Source: Oceanicaulis sp. HTCC2633 (GTDB lineage Bacteria; Pseudomonadota; Alphaproteobacteria; Caulobacterales; Maricaulaceae). Taken from it: a stretch of DNA of 64,000 bases. A program made the position numbers and the translations under genes. This document shows positions 1-9,107 of the stretch, one piece after another. The stretch spans positions 1,050,916 through 1,114,915 of the forward strand of contig NZ_CH672428.1 of the NCBI RefSeq assembly GCF_000152745.1, read 5' to 3'. Every line of letters begins with the position of its first letter. Positions within the stretch are counted from its first letter, which is position 1. The notes below the pieces were generated by a model. The model was not told the origin of the DNA. It did no database searches and saw only the letters and a program-made list of their open reading frames with translations.

Positions 1-46
1 ACGGCGGTATCCGCATGTGCGAACGCGCCAAACCAGACGAGACGTC

Positions 47-2152
47 ATGGCTGCCAACGACTCGAAAGAGACTGAAAAGCTTGAGGAAAGCGTGATCACC
101 GAAGCGTCCGGCGGCATGCTGGACACGGTTAACCGCAAACCCCTCGCTCCCTTGATGGATGCGCCAGCACCGAAGACCGAAGGCGGCGGATGGCTGGCCT
201 TTGGCGGCGCGGCCTTTGGTCTTTTGTGGTTTGGCGGCGCCGCGGCCTATCTGGCCGGCTATACGGACCTGACGGCGCTGAGTCCGGCGCAGCTGGCCGG
301 CCTGTCGGTCTTCGCCGCCGCGCCGGCTCTGTTGTTCGTACTGGCGGGGCTTCTGGGGCGTGAAGTCTCGCGCGCCGGGTCCCGCGCCCGGCGGCTGGAC
401 GCCGCCGTCCTGCGCCTGGCAACCCCGACCGAGCATGCCGAAGAGGACGCCTCGCGCCTCGCAGACGCCATCACCATGCAGGTCGATCGGGTCAACAAGG
501 CGATGGAAAGCGCCCTGGCGCGTCTTGCGGCCATGGAAGAGGTGATCACCCACCATGCCGAAAGCCTGGAGGACGGCTCCACCCGCGCCCGTGAGCGCGC
601 CGAGCAGCTGACCCGGGAACTGCGCGAGGAACGCCTGCGCCTCAATGACGTCTCCGAGGGGCTCGATGACAAGGCGGCGATGATCGCCGCCGCCATTCAG
701 GACCAGTCCAAGATGGTCGCCGCCGCCGCAGAACTGGCCGACGCCAAGGCGGCTGCGGGCGAACGCCTGATCAAATCGGGCGCCGAACGCCTGAGCGCCG
801 CAGGCCAGGCCGCCGAGGAGGCTGGCGACCGCGTGGCGCTGTCGCTGGATGCCCGGGCGACCGAATTGCGCGATTTCTCCGACATGCTGCGCAACCGCAC
901 GGACGGTCTGGAAGAGGCCTATCTCAAGCATCGCGACCGCTTGCAGGACGTGACCGAAACCCTGCGCAAGGAGCAGGAGAAGATCGGCGCGGCGCTCGAC
1001 TTCCACAAGGCCGAGCTGGAAACCATGACGCGCAAGGCGCGCGATGGCGCCGAAATCCTTGAAAGCACCGCCAAGAATTCCGGAGAGGTCTTCCTGGACG
1101 CAGTCGACAAGGCGCTCGGCCAGGCCAAGGATCTGGCCAATTCCCTGTCTGAACGAAGCGAGGAGGCCGCCCGCGCCCAGGAGCGCGCGCTGGACCGCAT
1201 GCGCGACGCCGCCCGGGCCGCACGTGAAGCCGCCGAGGAAGCGGGCGAGAGCCTCAAGAAACAGGCTGATGACGCAGAAGCGGCGCTGGAGCGCGTCAGC
1301 GAAAGCGGGTTTGAAGTGGCCCGACGCTCGGACGAGGCCTATCAGGCGCGTCTGCGAGAGGCCGAGGATCTGACCGCGCGAGCGGAGAAGGCCGCCGAGG
1401 AAGCCGCCGAGGCTGTGCGCAAACAGCTCTCTGAAACCCTCGACGCCGCGCGCCGCGAAAGCCGGCGCATCGAGGACGAGCTGTCCGGCCTGCGCAGCAA
1501 GCTTGAAGACGCGCCGGATGCGGCCCGCGACGCCGCCAAGGCCATGCAGCGCACACTGGAAGACGGACTGGCGCAGCTCAATGAGACCGCCCAGACCGCA
1601 TCCGACCAGGCGCGCGATATTGATGCGCTCTTCCAGTCGCGCATTCGCCAGAACTATGAGCTTCTAAGCGACTTCATCCTGCGTATGGGCGCCGTGGCGG
1701 GCGGACACAAACCGCTGGATCTCAACATCAATGAGCTGCCCGATCCGCTGAGTGCGCGTCGCAAGGACGAGGATGCGCCCAGAAAGGACGGCATCGACAA
1801 GAAACCGACCTCCAAACGTCTCGAGAGCGAGAAGCGCGACGAGGACTGGGAGGCGGCCAAGGTCGAGGAGCGCAAGGCCGAACGCGCTCGCCGCAAGGAT
1901 GAGACCAAACCGGCGCTTCGTTCGATTGAACCGGATCGCAGTCGCGAGGATGAAGAGAGTGAAGAGGCCGACTTCGTCGATGACGAGGACGATCCCGTGC
2001 GCGACAGCATCCGTGACGGCGTCGCCAAGGCGCGCAAGGAAGCCAGCTGGCGCTGGCGCGACCTGCTGGCGAACATGGATTCAGACTCAGGCGACACGCC
2101 GCCCGCCAACAAGAATGGCGACAAGCGCAATCGCGGCGGTCGGGACAACTAG
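47..2152 (+). CDS. TipN-like polar membrane coiled-coil protein
   Basis: About 701 aa. A hydrophilic N-terminus (1-45) is followed by two closely spaced hydrophobic segments (about 49-71 and 82-104). Then comes a very long Ala/Glu/Arg-rich heptad region (about 115-540) and a charged, low-complexity tail (about 560-701). Two N-terminal membrane spans plus a long cytoplasmic coiled coil is the architecture of TipN, the new-pole landmark of Caulobacter. The assignment rests on architecture and lineage rather than a motif. The ATG at 47 is used, but a GTG at 17 is in frame and no in-frame stop precedes it in the window, so the gene could begin further left. Any two-span coiled-coil scaffold is an alternative. 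The gene ends at a strong bidirectional terminator. Confidence 0.55.
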   Translation: MAANDSKETEKLEESVITEASGGMLDTVNRKPLAPLMDAPAPKTEGGGWLAFGGAAFGLLWFGGAAAYLAGYTDLTALSPAQLAGLSVFAAAPALLFVLAGLLGREVSRAGSRARRLDAAVLRLATPTEHAEEDASRLADAITMQVDRVNKAMESALARLAAMEEVITHHAESLEDGSTRARERAEQLTRELREERLRLNDVSEGLDDKAAMIAAAIQDQSKMVAAAAELADAKAAAGERLIKSGAERLSAAGQAAEEAGDRVALSLDARATELRDFSDMLRNRTDGLEEAYLKHRDRLQDVTETLRKEQEKIGAALDFHKAELETMTRKARDGAEILESTAKNSGEVFLDAVDKALGQAKDLANSLSERSEEAARAQERALDRMRDAARAAREAAEEAGESLKKQADDAEAALERVSESGFEVARRSDEAYQARLREAEDLTARAEKAAEEAAEAVRKQLSETLDAARRESRRIEDELSGLRSKLEDAPDAARDAAKAMQRTLEDGLAQLNETAQTASDQARDIDALFQSRIRQNYELLSDFILRMGAVAGGHKPLDLNINELPDPLSARRKDEDAPRKDGIDKKPTSKRLESEKRDEDWEAAKVEERKAERARRKDETKPALRSIEPDRSREDEESEEADFVDDEDDPVRDSIRDGVAKARKEASWRWRDLLANMDSDSGDTPPANKNGDKRNRGGRDN

Positions 2153-2171
2153 AGCCCACTTCAGCAGGCAC

Positions 2172-2210
2172 AAGAAGGCCGGCTTCCATCAAAGCCGGCC
2201 TTCTTCGTTT
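2172..2210. terminator. Bidirectional intrinsic terminator
   Basis: A perfect 14-bp stem (2172-2185 with 2192-2205) encloses a 6-nt loop and is followed by a T-rich CGTTT on the plus strand and an A/T-containing flank on the other side. It lies between two convergent genes, the coiled-coil protein and the ABC auxiliary lipoprotein, and can serve both. Confidence 0.85.
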
Positions 2211-2228
2211 AAGATCAGGCTCCGGGCG

Positions 2229-2864
2229 TCAGCAGCCGCTGTCGGCGCACACCACTTCGGCGGACCACTGCGCCAGGGAACGCGCGGTATCATTGGTCGC
2301 TTCGCTGAAGGCGGCGATCAGTGCGCTCTGACGGTTGTCGCTGGCCCGCACGCTGACATCAAACCGCCGCGCCGCCGCAAGCGTCCGCTCTTCGCGATCG
2401 ATCAGACGCGCCATCACGCGCATCTGGATGACCGGCGCCCGGCTCGGCCCCTGATCATATTCAGCCTCGAACCGGCGCAGTTCGATCTGCAGGCGATAGC
2501 GCGCATCCACGCCGTCTTCGGTGCGCGCGGGGATCAGCTCCGGCGTTTCGCTCTGCAAGACGTCCAGGATGCGGTCCTGAACCATCACCGGCGCCGGCGA
2601 CAGCCAGGCCGCGCCCGCCATATAGGCCAGCTCGCCCTCACGCAGCAGCGCGACCCGGTCCACGGCCAGCCCGCGCGGCGCCGTGATGCGCTCGATCACC
2701 AGCGTCTGGGCGTTCGCGGACGGCGCCTGTTCCTCATCCACCAGAGCGTTGAGGCGATAGAGCGAAACCGGTTCGCTTTCCGGCAGCAGGGAAATACAGC
2801 CCGGCGTCGCCACTAGGCTGATCGCCGCGAGCGCGCCCAGCGCGTATTTGCTCATCGTGCTCAT
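2229..2864 (-). CDS. ABC-type transport auxiliary lipoprotein (PqiC/ABC_trans_aux type)
   Basis: 211 aa. A lipoprotein signal peptide ends in a VATPGC lipobox (Cys about residue 23), so the product should be a periplasm-facing lipoprotein. The body matches the pattern of ABC transport auxiliary lipoproteins: an early YRLNAL strand, DRVALLREGELAYMAGAAW, and a late Asp/Arg-rich region. Such proteins accompany MCE/Mla-type lipid transporters, as PqiC does. It is the last gene of the mlaE-mlaF-mlaD operon, its ATG overlapping the mlaD stop (ATGA). A GGAGG seven bases upstream supports this start over a second ATG nine bases later. The exact partner and cargo cannot be read from sequence. Confidence 0.8.
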   Translation of the reverse strand: MSTMSKYALGALAAISLVATPGCISLLPESEPVSLYRLNALVDEEQAPSANAQTLVIERITAPRGLAVDRVALLREGELAYMAGAAWLSPAPVMVQDRILDVLQSETPELIPARTEDGVDARYRLQIELRRFEAEYDQGPSRAPVIQMRVMARLIDREERTLAAARRFDVSVRASDNRQSALIAAFSEATNDTARSLAQWSAEVVCADSGC

Positions 2865-3817
2865 CGCGGCACCTCCACTTCAGCGCCTTCAGGTTCGGCG
2901 ATAAATCCGGCCGGATCCGCCTCCAGCTCCAGGGCGACGCGTTCCAGCGCAGCCACCAGAGAGCGCAGATCCCGCAAGGTCGCGGTCAGCTGGGTCAGAC
3001 CGTCTTCGGAAAACTCTTCCACGCCGGGCCGGATCGCTGTGAGTGCGTCATAGGTTTCCTGCGCGGTGCGATCCACTTCCTGGGCCGCCGCTGCGGTATC
3101 CAGCGTCGCGGGGGTCAGGTCATTGACCACATAGCGCTCGGTCACTTCGGCGAATTGCTGCATGGCGCTGGCGGCGACGGACACATCATCTCCAGCCTGG
3201 CGGATGGAGTGAAGCGCGGCGCGGGCCTCAGACATCAGCAGCTCCCGCTCGGCCAGATTGCCGGTGATCGTCTCGATATGATTGAGCGTGTTCGTCAGGC
3301 TTTCGAGATTTTCGTCGCTCAGCAGGCGGCTCACCCGAACAAAGCTGAGCTGGGCGGATTCCAGAAGGCTTTCGCCCCCTTCCACCAGTTGATCGATCTG
3401 GGCCTGTGTGGCGTAGATGCGCGGCGCGCGATCGCCCTGCCGGCTTTCCAGCCGGGCGGCGTCCGGCGAGCCTGCGGAAATCTGGATGTAGGACAGACCG
3501 GTCAGCCCCTGGGGTTCAAGCTGGGCTTCGGAGTCCGACTTCACCGGGGTTTCCACATTCACACGGATGCGCGCAATGACCTGGCCCGGATTGTCCGGAT
3601 TCAGTCCCAGTTCGGTCACCTCGCCGACCTGGATGCCGTTGAAGCGCACTTCGGACGCCGGTCGCAGACCGCGCACGGCGCCATCAAAGACGACATCGTA
3701 CTCGCGGAACTCCTTGTCGAGCGACGCGCCCGAGAGCCAGAGCGTGAGCATCACCCCCGACACCGTCAGGAAGACGACGAAGAAACCGACAATCGCGTGA
3801 TGGGCTTTGGTTTCCAT
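2861..3817 (-). CDS. mlaD: MlaD-type MCE-domain lipid transport protein
   Basis: 318 aa. One N-terminal transmembrane helix (about 8-30) anchors the protein in the inner membrane. It is followed by an MCE domain (about 38-115; VVFDGAVRGLRPASEVRFNGIQVGEV is its typical opening, here from about residue 43) and a long helical C-terminal region. In Mla systems, MlaD forms a periplasmic hexamer that passes phospholipid between permease and periplasmic carrier. At over 300 aa it is longer than E. coli MlaD (about 180 aa) and closer to PqiB/YrbD-like alphaproteobacterial versions. It sits eight bases after mlaF and overlaps the downstream lipoprotein gene by four. Confidence 0.85.
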   Translation of the reverse strand: METKAHHAIVGFFVVFLTVSGVMLTLWLSGASLDKEFREYDVVFDGAVRGLRPASEVRFNGIQVGEVTELGLNPDNPGQVIARIRVNVETPVKSDSEAQLEPQGLTGLSYIQISAGSPDAARLESRQGDRAPRIYATQAQIDQLVEGGESLLESAQLSFVRVSRLLSDENLESLTNTLNHIETITGNLAERELLMSEARAALHSIRQAGDDVSVAASAMQQFAEVTERYVVNDLTPATLDTAAAAQEVDRTAQETYDALTAIRPGVEEFSEDGLTQLTATLRDLRSLVAALERVALELEADPAGFIAEPEGAEVEVPR

Positions 3818-3825
3818 GACCTGTC

Positions 3826-4602
3826 CTAGTCCTCGGCCGCTTGTCTTAACACGGCGCGTCCGCGCGGACCGCCAAAATATTCCTGGATCCAGGGGTGCTC
3901 ATTGCGGGTCAGCTCCGACAATGGCGCATTTGCAATCACGCGCTTGTCCGCCAGCACCGCCACCCGGTCGCAGATCGCATGCAGGCTATCAAGGTCATGA
4001 GTGATCATCACCACGGTCAGCCTGAGCGTGTCCGAGAGCTCCTTGATCAGACTGTCAAACGCGCTCGCGCCGATCGGATCAAGCCCGGCGGTCGGCTCGT
4101 CCAGGAACAGGATGTCCGGGTCGAGCGCCAGCGCCCGGGCCAGGCCGGCGCGCTTCTTCATGCCCCCAGACAGCTCGGCCGGGAACTTGCCGCCCGCCTC
4201 GCCAGCCAGGCCGACAAGTCCGATCTTCAGGTCGGCGAGCTCCTTCATCAGGCTCGCCGGCATGCGCAAATGCTCCCGCATCGGCGCCATGACGTTCTCC
4301 TGCACGGTCAGCGATGAAAACAGCGCGCCCGACTGGAACAGGACGCCCCAGCGTTTTTCCAGCGCCAGCCGGTCCTTGCCGCTGAGCCGGGACATGGCCT
4401 GGCCGCGAAAGTAGATCTCGCCGGCGTCAGGTTTCTTCAGACCCAGTATGGTGTTGACGAGCACGGACTTGCCGGTGCCGGATCCGCCGACAATGCCCAG
4501 AATCTCGCCCTGACGCACTTCAAGGTCGAGATTGTCGTGAACCACATGGGAGCCGAACTGGCTGCGCAGGCCGCGCACTTCGATCAGGGGAGCATCGGTC
4601 AT
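3826..4602 (-). CDS. mlaF: Mla-type ABC transporter ATP-binding protein
   Basis: 258 aa ABC ATPase with all core motifs: Walker A GGSGTGKS (about 39-46), signature LSGGMKKRAGLARAL, Walker B ILFLDEPTAGLDP and H-loop MITHDLDSLH. The GMKKRAGLARA version of the signature is typical of MlaF. It should energise the MlaE permease for phospholipid movement across the inner membrane. Its ATG overlaps the mlaE stop by four bases (ATGA), indicating translational coupling, and mlaD follows directly. Confidence 0.9.
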   Translation of the reverse strand: MTDAPLIEVRGLRSQFGSHVVHDNLDLEVRQGEILGIVGGSGTGKSVLVNTILGLKKPDAGEIYFRGQAMSRLSGKDRLALEKRWGVLFQSGALFSSLTVQENVMAPMREHLRMPASLMKELADLKIGLVGLAGEAGGKFPAELSGGMKKRAGLARALALDPDILFLDEPTAGLDPIGASAFDSLIKELSDTLRLTVVMITHDLDSLHAICDRVAVLADKRVIANAPLSELTRNEHPWIQEYFGGPRGRAVLRQAAED

Positions 4603-5753
4603 ATGTCGAGCTCCAGATACATCATGGCGAACAGGGCATCGATGACAATGACGGCGAAGATCGCCTGCACCACCGAGGTGGTGACGCGTTTGCCCAGGCT
4701 TTCGACATCGCCGCCCACCTGCAGGCCATGACGACAGCCCACAATGGCGATGACCAGACCGAAGACCGGCGCCTTGGACATGCCCACGAGGAAATGCTTG
4801 AGGTCGATCGTGTCGTTGAGGCGCGTCAGGAAAAAATTGGGCGAGATGTCCAGCGTCATCCAGCTCACCAGCATCCCGCCGAACACGCCCGCCACCATGG
4901 CCGACAGCGTCAGCAGCGGCGCCATCACCACACAGGCGATCACGCGCGGCAGGACGAGCACTTCATAGGGGTCGAGCCCCATCACCTTCATGGCGTCGAT
5001 TTCCTGCTGCATCTTCATCGAGCCGATGGCGGCGGTGAAGGCGGAATCTGATCGCCCAGCCAGCAGGATGGCGGTGATGATGACGCCAAACTCGCGCAGC
5101 ACCGCAATGCCCACCAGATCCACGGTGAACACCGAGGCGCCGAAGGTCTCCAGAAGGCTCGCGCCCATGAAGGCGACCACCGCGCCGATGAAGAAGCTGA
5201 GCACGGAGATGATGGGCAGGGCGTCCACGCCCGCCGTCTCCATCAGATGGATCGTGGAGGTCCAGCGCATCTTGGTGGGATTCACCAGCACGCTCAGACC
5301 GGTGGTGAAGGTGCGCCCGAAGAAGGCGAAGGACTCAACCGTTTCCTTCAGCCCGTCCTCGACGCCCTGTCCGATCCGCGCCAGCGTGCTGATCACGCCC
5401 CGCGGCTGGATCTCGTCCTCGGGACAGTCGGCGAGACGCTGCAGCATTTCGCCCATCATCCGGCGGGCGGTCTGATGCTCGCCGATGAAATGGCGGTCTG
5501 CATCGGGTTCACGGCATCGGCTCAGGGTCCGGCCCAGCACATAGGCCCCGGCCGTATCGATGCGGCCCAGCCCGGACAGGTCAATGACCAGATCCTTGGG
5601 GTCTGTCTCGCTCTCGATGCGACGCAGGCGACGATCAAATCGTCCCACAGCCTCCATCAGCCAGTCGCCCTTGGGCTCGACGATCAGACGGGCGCCGTCC
5701 TGACGCGTGGTCAGCTCCGCCGGCTGACGCTCCTGGGCGATCGCTGCTGTCAT
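4599..5753 (-). CDS. mlaE: STAS-MlaE fusion, lipid ABC transporter permease
   Basis: About 384 aa. Residues 1-120 form a STAS-like domain (DLVIDLSGLGRIDTAGAYVLGR). The rest is an MlaE permease with about five to six membrane spans and the family patterns LREFGVIITAILLAGRSDSAFTAAIGSMK and EIDAMKVMGLDPYEVLVLPR. In enterobacteria the STAS protein MlaB is separate; here it is fused to the permease, as is common in alphaproteobacteria. The start at 5753 is chosen because AGGGGAAGACGGGG lies just upstream. In-frame ATGs at 5774 and 5804 are weaker, and the 5804 one would overlap the MFS stop. First gene of the lipid-transport operon proper. Confidence 0.88.
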   Translation of the reverse strand: MTAAIAQERQPAELTTRQDGARLIVEPKGDWLMEAVGRFDRRLRRIESETDPKDLVIDLSGLGRIDTAGAYVLGRTLSRCREPDADRHFIGEHQTARRMMGEMLQRLADCPEDEIQPRGVISTLARIGQGVEDGLKETVESFAFFGRTFTTGLSVLVNPTKMRWTSTIHLMETAGVDALPIISVLSFFIGAVVAFMGASLLETFGASVFTVDLVGIAVLREFGVIITAILLAGRSDSAFTAAIGSMKMQQEIDAMKVMGLDPYEVLVLPRVIACVVMAPLLTLSAMVAGVFGGMLVSWMTLDISPNFFLTRLNDTIDLKHFLVGMSKAPVFGLVIAIVGCRHGLQVGGDVESLGKRVTTSVVQAIFAVIVIDALFAMMYLELDI

Positions 5754-5803
5754 GGTCCCCGTCTTCCCCTGCATCCCTGACGATAACCGGGAGTATGGCC
5801 CCA

Positions 5804-6979
5804 TTATGTCTGTGTTCGCGACGATTGCACGAGCCAGAGTGCGAAGATCAATCCCAGACCGGAGGGAAGGGCCATGAGGGCGAACCCGCCCACGCCAAAC
5901 GCCTTGAACGCAAAGCCGGAGGCATAGGCCGCCAACGCCAGCACCAGACCGCCTGAAAACGCCGAGTTGATCGCCTGGGCCATGGAGGCGAACCGTTGCG
6001 GACTGTGGTCTGCCGCGTATCGCAGGAACCCCAGATAAGTTGCGCTGAAGCTGAGCGCATGCAGCAGCTGCAGGGGGAAGAGGAGCCAGAGCGGCGGTGA
6101 GGCCGCAAGCGCGAGCCAGCGCAGGATCGAGGCCGCGCCTCCGAGCGCCAGCATGAGAGCCGGACTGAGCCGCCCGAGAAGCCGTCCTGAAAAGGTCAGG
6201 AACACGATTTCAGCGCCCACCCCGGTCGCCCAGAGCAAGCCCACTGCGCTTGAGGGCACGCCTTCGGCGCGCCAGGCGACTGCGGAAAACCCGTAATAGA
6301 AGCCATGGGCGCCCTGGATCAGGGCCGAAGCGGCGAAGGCCAGCGGCAGACCGTTCGAGATCATCGCGCGCAGCACGCCATGGGACTCGTCCGGGGCTAG
6401 CAGGCGATGATGGGGCTGGTTGCGTCCGACGGGCAGCATCAACGCCGTGAGCACCGCGAGCGCCGACCCGACCAGCGTCCAGCCCAGGGCCGCCTCGCCG
6501 CCCAGCTGTCCGATCAGCCAGCCTGCGCCCACATTGCCCAGGATGAAGGTCGCCGAACCAAACGCGCGGGGCGGCCCGAAAGCGAACTTCTTGCGAGTGG
6601 ATTGCTGGATCGCGAAGGCGTCGATGATCGGCATGATGCCGGTGAAGGCGCCCCCGGCGATGCCCGCCAGCACAATGATGGCCCAGGGGTTTGTCGCAGG
6701 CACGAAAGCGGCGAAGGCGAAGAAGGAGACAAGGGTATAGGTCAGCACCGCCCATTGCTTCTTCGGCGCCCGATCCGCCAGCATCGCGCCGAGCGGCGCT
6801 GCGATCATGCGCCCCGCCATGGACGCCGCCGCGGCCGCGCCGATCATTTCCGGACTCAGCCCCCGCGCTTCATACCAGACGGGCATGTACGGCAGGTAGG
6901 CGCCGAACCCCAGATAGAAGGCGCCATAGAACAGCGCGAAGCGCACGGGGCGCGGAATCTGGACCGGCAATGCGAACAT
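5804..6979 (-). CDS. MFS transporter (MFS_1-like)
   Basis: 391 aa with about 12 hydrophobic segments. The start MFALPVQIPRPVRFALFYGAFYLGFG, the PYMPVWYEARGLSPEMIG stretch and the two-half layout resemble the MFS_1-like/HcaT-like sugar or aromatic-acid symporter subfamily. Substrate unknown. It lies directly upstream of the lipid-transport operon on the same strand, about 50 bases before the preferred mlaE start, so co-transcription is possible. It diverges from the GT4 gene across a 107-base gap. Confidence 0.75.
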   Translation of the reverse strand: MFALPVQIPRPVRFALFYGAFYLGFGAYLPYMPVWYEARGLSPEMIGAAAAASMAGRMIAAPLGAMLADRAPKKQWAVLTYTLVSFFAFAAFVPATNPWAIIVLAGIAGGAFTGIMPIIDAFAIQQSTRKKFAFGPPRAFGSATFILGNVGAGWLIGQLGGEAALGWTLVGSALAVLTALMLPVGRNQPHHRLLAPDESHGVLRAMISNGLPLAFAASALIQGAHGFYYGFSAVAWRAEGVPSSAVGLLWATGVGAEIVFLTFSGRLLGRLSPALMLALGGAASILRWLALAASPPLWLLFPLQLLHALSFSATYLGFLRYAADHSPQRFASMAQAINSAFSGGLVLALAAYASGFAFKAFGVGGFALMALPSGLGLIFALWLVQSSRTQT

Positions 6980-7086
6980 GGACTTGGCTTACCCTGAGCG
7001 CGGACAAGAAGAAAGCATGCAAGACGGTGGAGTGAACACTGTTTGCTCTTGGTTTCCGGCGCGGCTGGCGATAGCTTCGCGCACTC

Positions 7087-8388
7087 ATGAGAGACGCCGT
7101 CCCAGATCCGACCCAGACCCGCTCCGCGCGCCTGCGCGTGCTGGTCTCCAGTTATCGCTCTGCGCCCCATGTGGGCGGTCAGGGCGTATATGTCCGCGCC
7201 CTGTCGCGCGCCCTCGCCGATCAGGGTTGCGAGGTGTCGGTGATTTCCGGCCCGCCCTATCCCGATCTTGACCCGGATATCGGACTGATCGAACTGCCAT
7301 CTCTGGATTTGTTCAGCGTCGATAACGCCTTCCTGCAATTGCGCTGGAAGACGCTGTTCGACCGGGCGGACCGCACCGAATGGCTGTCACACAATACCGG
7401 CGCCTTCGCCGAGATGATCAGCTACGCCATCCGGCTCGAAGCCTGGGTCGCCCAGCATGGCGACCAGTTCGACGTGATCCATGACAACCAGACCCTGGCT
7501 CTGGCCATGGCGGGCGTGGACCAGTACCTGCCGGTCATCACCACCTTGCATCACCCCATCGCCATTGACCGCGACTTCGCGGTGGCAGGAGCGGCGAACT
7601 GGTGGCGGCGCGCCCTGACCCGGCGCTGGCATTCCTTTGTGGATCATCAGGCGAAAGCCGCGCGGGCCCTGCCGCGCTTCCTGGCGGTGTCGGACGCAGC
7701 GCGACAATCCTACGCCCGGCATTGCGGCGTTGATCCTGACAAGGTGCGCGTGGCGTTCAACGGGCTCGACCTGGACAGCTTCAAACCCGATCCGACCGTC
7801 GAACGGGATGCGGACCATGTCCTGGCCCTCGCCAGCGCCGATGTGCCCATCAAGGGGCTCGATGTTCTGATCGATGCGATGGCCAAGCTGAAGGCCCGCG
7901 GCCGCACGCCCCGACTGACGGTCATTGGCCAGCTGCGCGACGGGCCTACCAAGCGCGCCCTGGTCGAAACCGGTCTTCTGGACAGCGTCGAGTTCGTCTC
8001 GGGACTGAGCCTTGATGAAATCGTCGCGCTCTATCGCAAGGCGACGGTGTTCGTCTCCGCGTCCCGTTTTGAAGGCTTCGGCTTTCCGGCAGCGGAGGCG
8101 ATGGCCTGTGGCGCCCCGGTGATCGTCTCGCGCGGCGGCGCCCTGCCCGAAGTCGCGGGCGAGGCCGGGATCGTCACCGAAGTCGAGGACGCGGACGGAC
8201 TCGCAGACGCGCTGGAGCGCGTGCTGTCGGATCCCGAGCTGCAACAGCAGATGAGCGCGGCCTGCGCGGCGCGCGCCCATAGCGCCTTTCGCTGGGACGA
8301 GCATGCGCGCGCCAGCCTTGATCTTTACTACGACGCGCTCTCCGAGCGCGGACGCCTGCCGGATGTGACGGAGCTTGCCGCCCAATGA
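7087..8388 (+). CDS. Family 4 glycosyltransferase
   Basis: 433 aa GT-B fold enzyme. The N-terminal half opens with SYRSAPHVGGQGVYVRAL, the acceptor-side GG(Q)G loop of GT4 enzymes. The C-terminal half carries the nucleotide-sugar signature EGFGFPAAEAMACGAPVIVS (an E-x7-E motif) followed by GGALPEVAG. It should transfer a sugar from an NDP donor; donor and acceptor are not readable. It is the first gene of a unit in which each gene overlaps the next by four bases, with a methyltransferase and an alpha/alpha-toroid protein following. No signal peptide; cytoplasmic. Confidence 0.85.
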   Translation: MRDAVPDPTQTRSARLRVLVSSYRSAPHVGGQGVYVRALSRALADQGCEVSVISGPPYPDLDPDIGLIELPSLDLFSVDNAFLQLRWKTLFDRADRTEWLSHNTGAFAEMISYAIRLEAWVAQHGDQFDVIHDNQTLALAMAGVDQYLPVITTLHHPIAIDRDFAVAGAANWWRRALTRRWHSFVDHQAKAARALPRFLAVSDAARQSYARHCGVDPDKVRVAFNGLDLDSFKPDPTVERDADHVLALASADVPIKGLDVLIDAMAKLKARGRTPRLTVIGQLRDGPTKRALVETGLLDSVEFVSGLSLDEIVALYRKATVFVSASRFEGFGFPAAEAMACGAPVIVSRGGALPEVAGEAGIVTEVEDADGLADALERVLSDPELQQQMSAACAARAHSAFRWDEHARASLDLYYDALSERGRLPDVTELAAQ

Positions 8389-9107
8389 TGGTGACGCTGG
8401 ACCTTGATGCGCTGGACCTTCAGGACGGTCAGCGTGTCCTTGACCTGGGCTGTGGCCGGGGCCGCCACAGCCATGCCTTCTACTGGCATGACAAGGCGCT
8501 CGACGTGACCATGCTCGATCTCAGCCTTGAGGATCTCAAGAGCGCCGTCGACGGCTTTTTCGAGCTGCCCCCGCCCCCGCAGACCCCGCCGCGCAGCGCG
8601 GTCTGGTGCGTCGGCGATGCGGGCCGCCTGCCCTTTGCCGATAACAGCTTTGAGGTGGTGATCTGCTCTGAAGTGCTCGAGCATCTGCCCGATGTGGATG
8701 CGGCGCTCGATGAGATCACCCGCATTGTCAAACCGGGCGGGCGCTTTGCGCTGTCCGTGCCGCGCTACTGGCCGGAGAAGATCTGCTGGGCCCTGTCTGA
8801 AGGCTATCAGAACACCCCCGGCGGACATGTGCGCATCTTCCGCGATCATGAGCTTCGCGACCGGGTCGCGAGCCGCGGCTACCGCCCCTACAAGCGACAC
8901 TGGGCGCACGCCCTGCACTCGCCCTATTGGTGGCTGCGCTGCGCCAAATGGGAACGCCAGGAAGAGAGCCGCACGGTCAACGCCTTCCGCAAGCTGCTGG
9001 AATGGGATCTGATGGAAAAGCCGCGCCTGACGCGCTGGACCGAAGCCGCGCTCAACCCGATCATGGGCAAGTCCGTCGCGCTTTATTTCCAGAAGGACGC
9101 GGCATGA
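8385..9107 (+). CDS. Class I SAM-dependent methyltransferase
   Basis: 240 aa. Motif I VLDLGCGRGRHS (about 19-30) binds S-adenosylmethionine. GDAGRLPFADNSFEVVICSEVLEHL is the typical post-II/III region of Methyltransf_11 enzymes, and VKPGGRFALSVPRYWPEKICW follows. The product is soluble. The start overlaps the glycosyltransferase stop by four bases, and the stop overlaps the next start by four, so these are almost certainly one translation unit. The likely role is methylation of the same glycan, lipid or small molecule the glycosyltransferase acts on (inference). Confidence 0.85.
   Translation: MMVTLDLDALDLQDGQRVLDLGCGRGRHSHAFYWHDKALDVTMLDLSLEDLKSAVDGFFELPPPPQTPPRSAVWCVGDAGRLPFADNSFEVVICSEVLEHLPDVDAALDEITRIVKPGGRFALSVPRYWPEKICWALSEGYQNTPGGHVRIFRDHELRDRVASRGYRPYKRHWAHALHSPYWWLRCAKWERQEESRTVNAFRKLLEWDLMEKPRLTRWTEAALNPIMGKSVALYFQKDAA

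Noticed and set aside
8927-9103. Upstream extension of the toroid protein
   Set aside because: It would overlap the methyltransferase coding region; the ATGA overlap at 9104 is the natural start.
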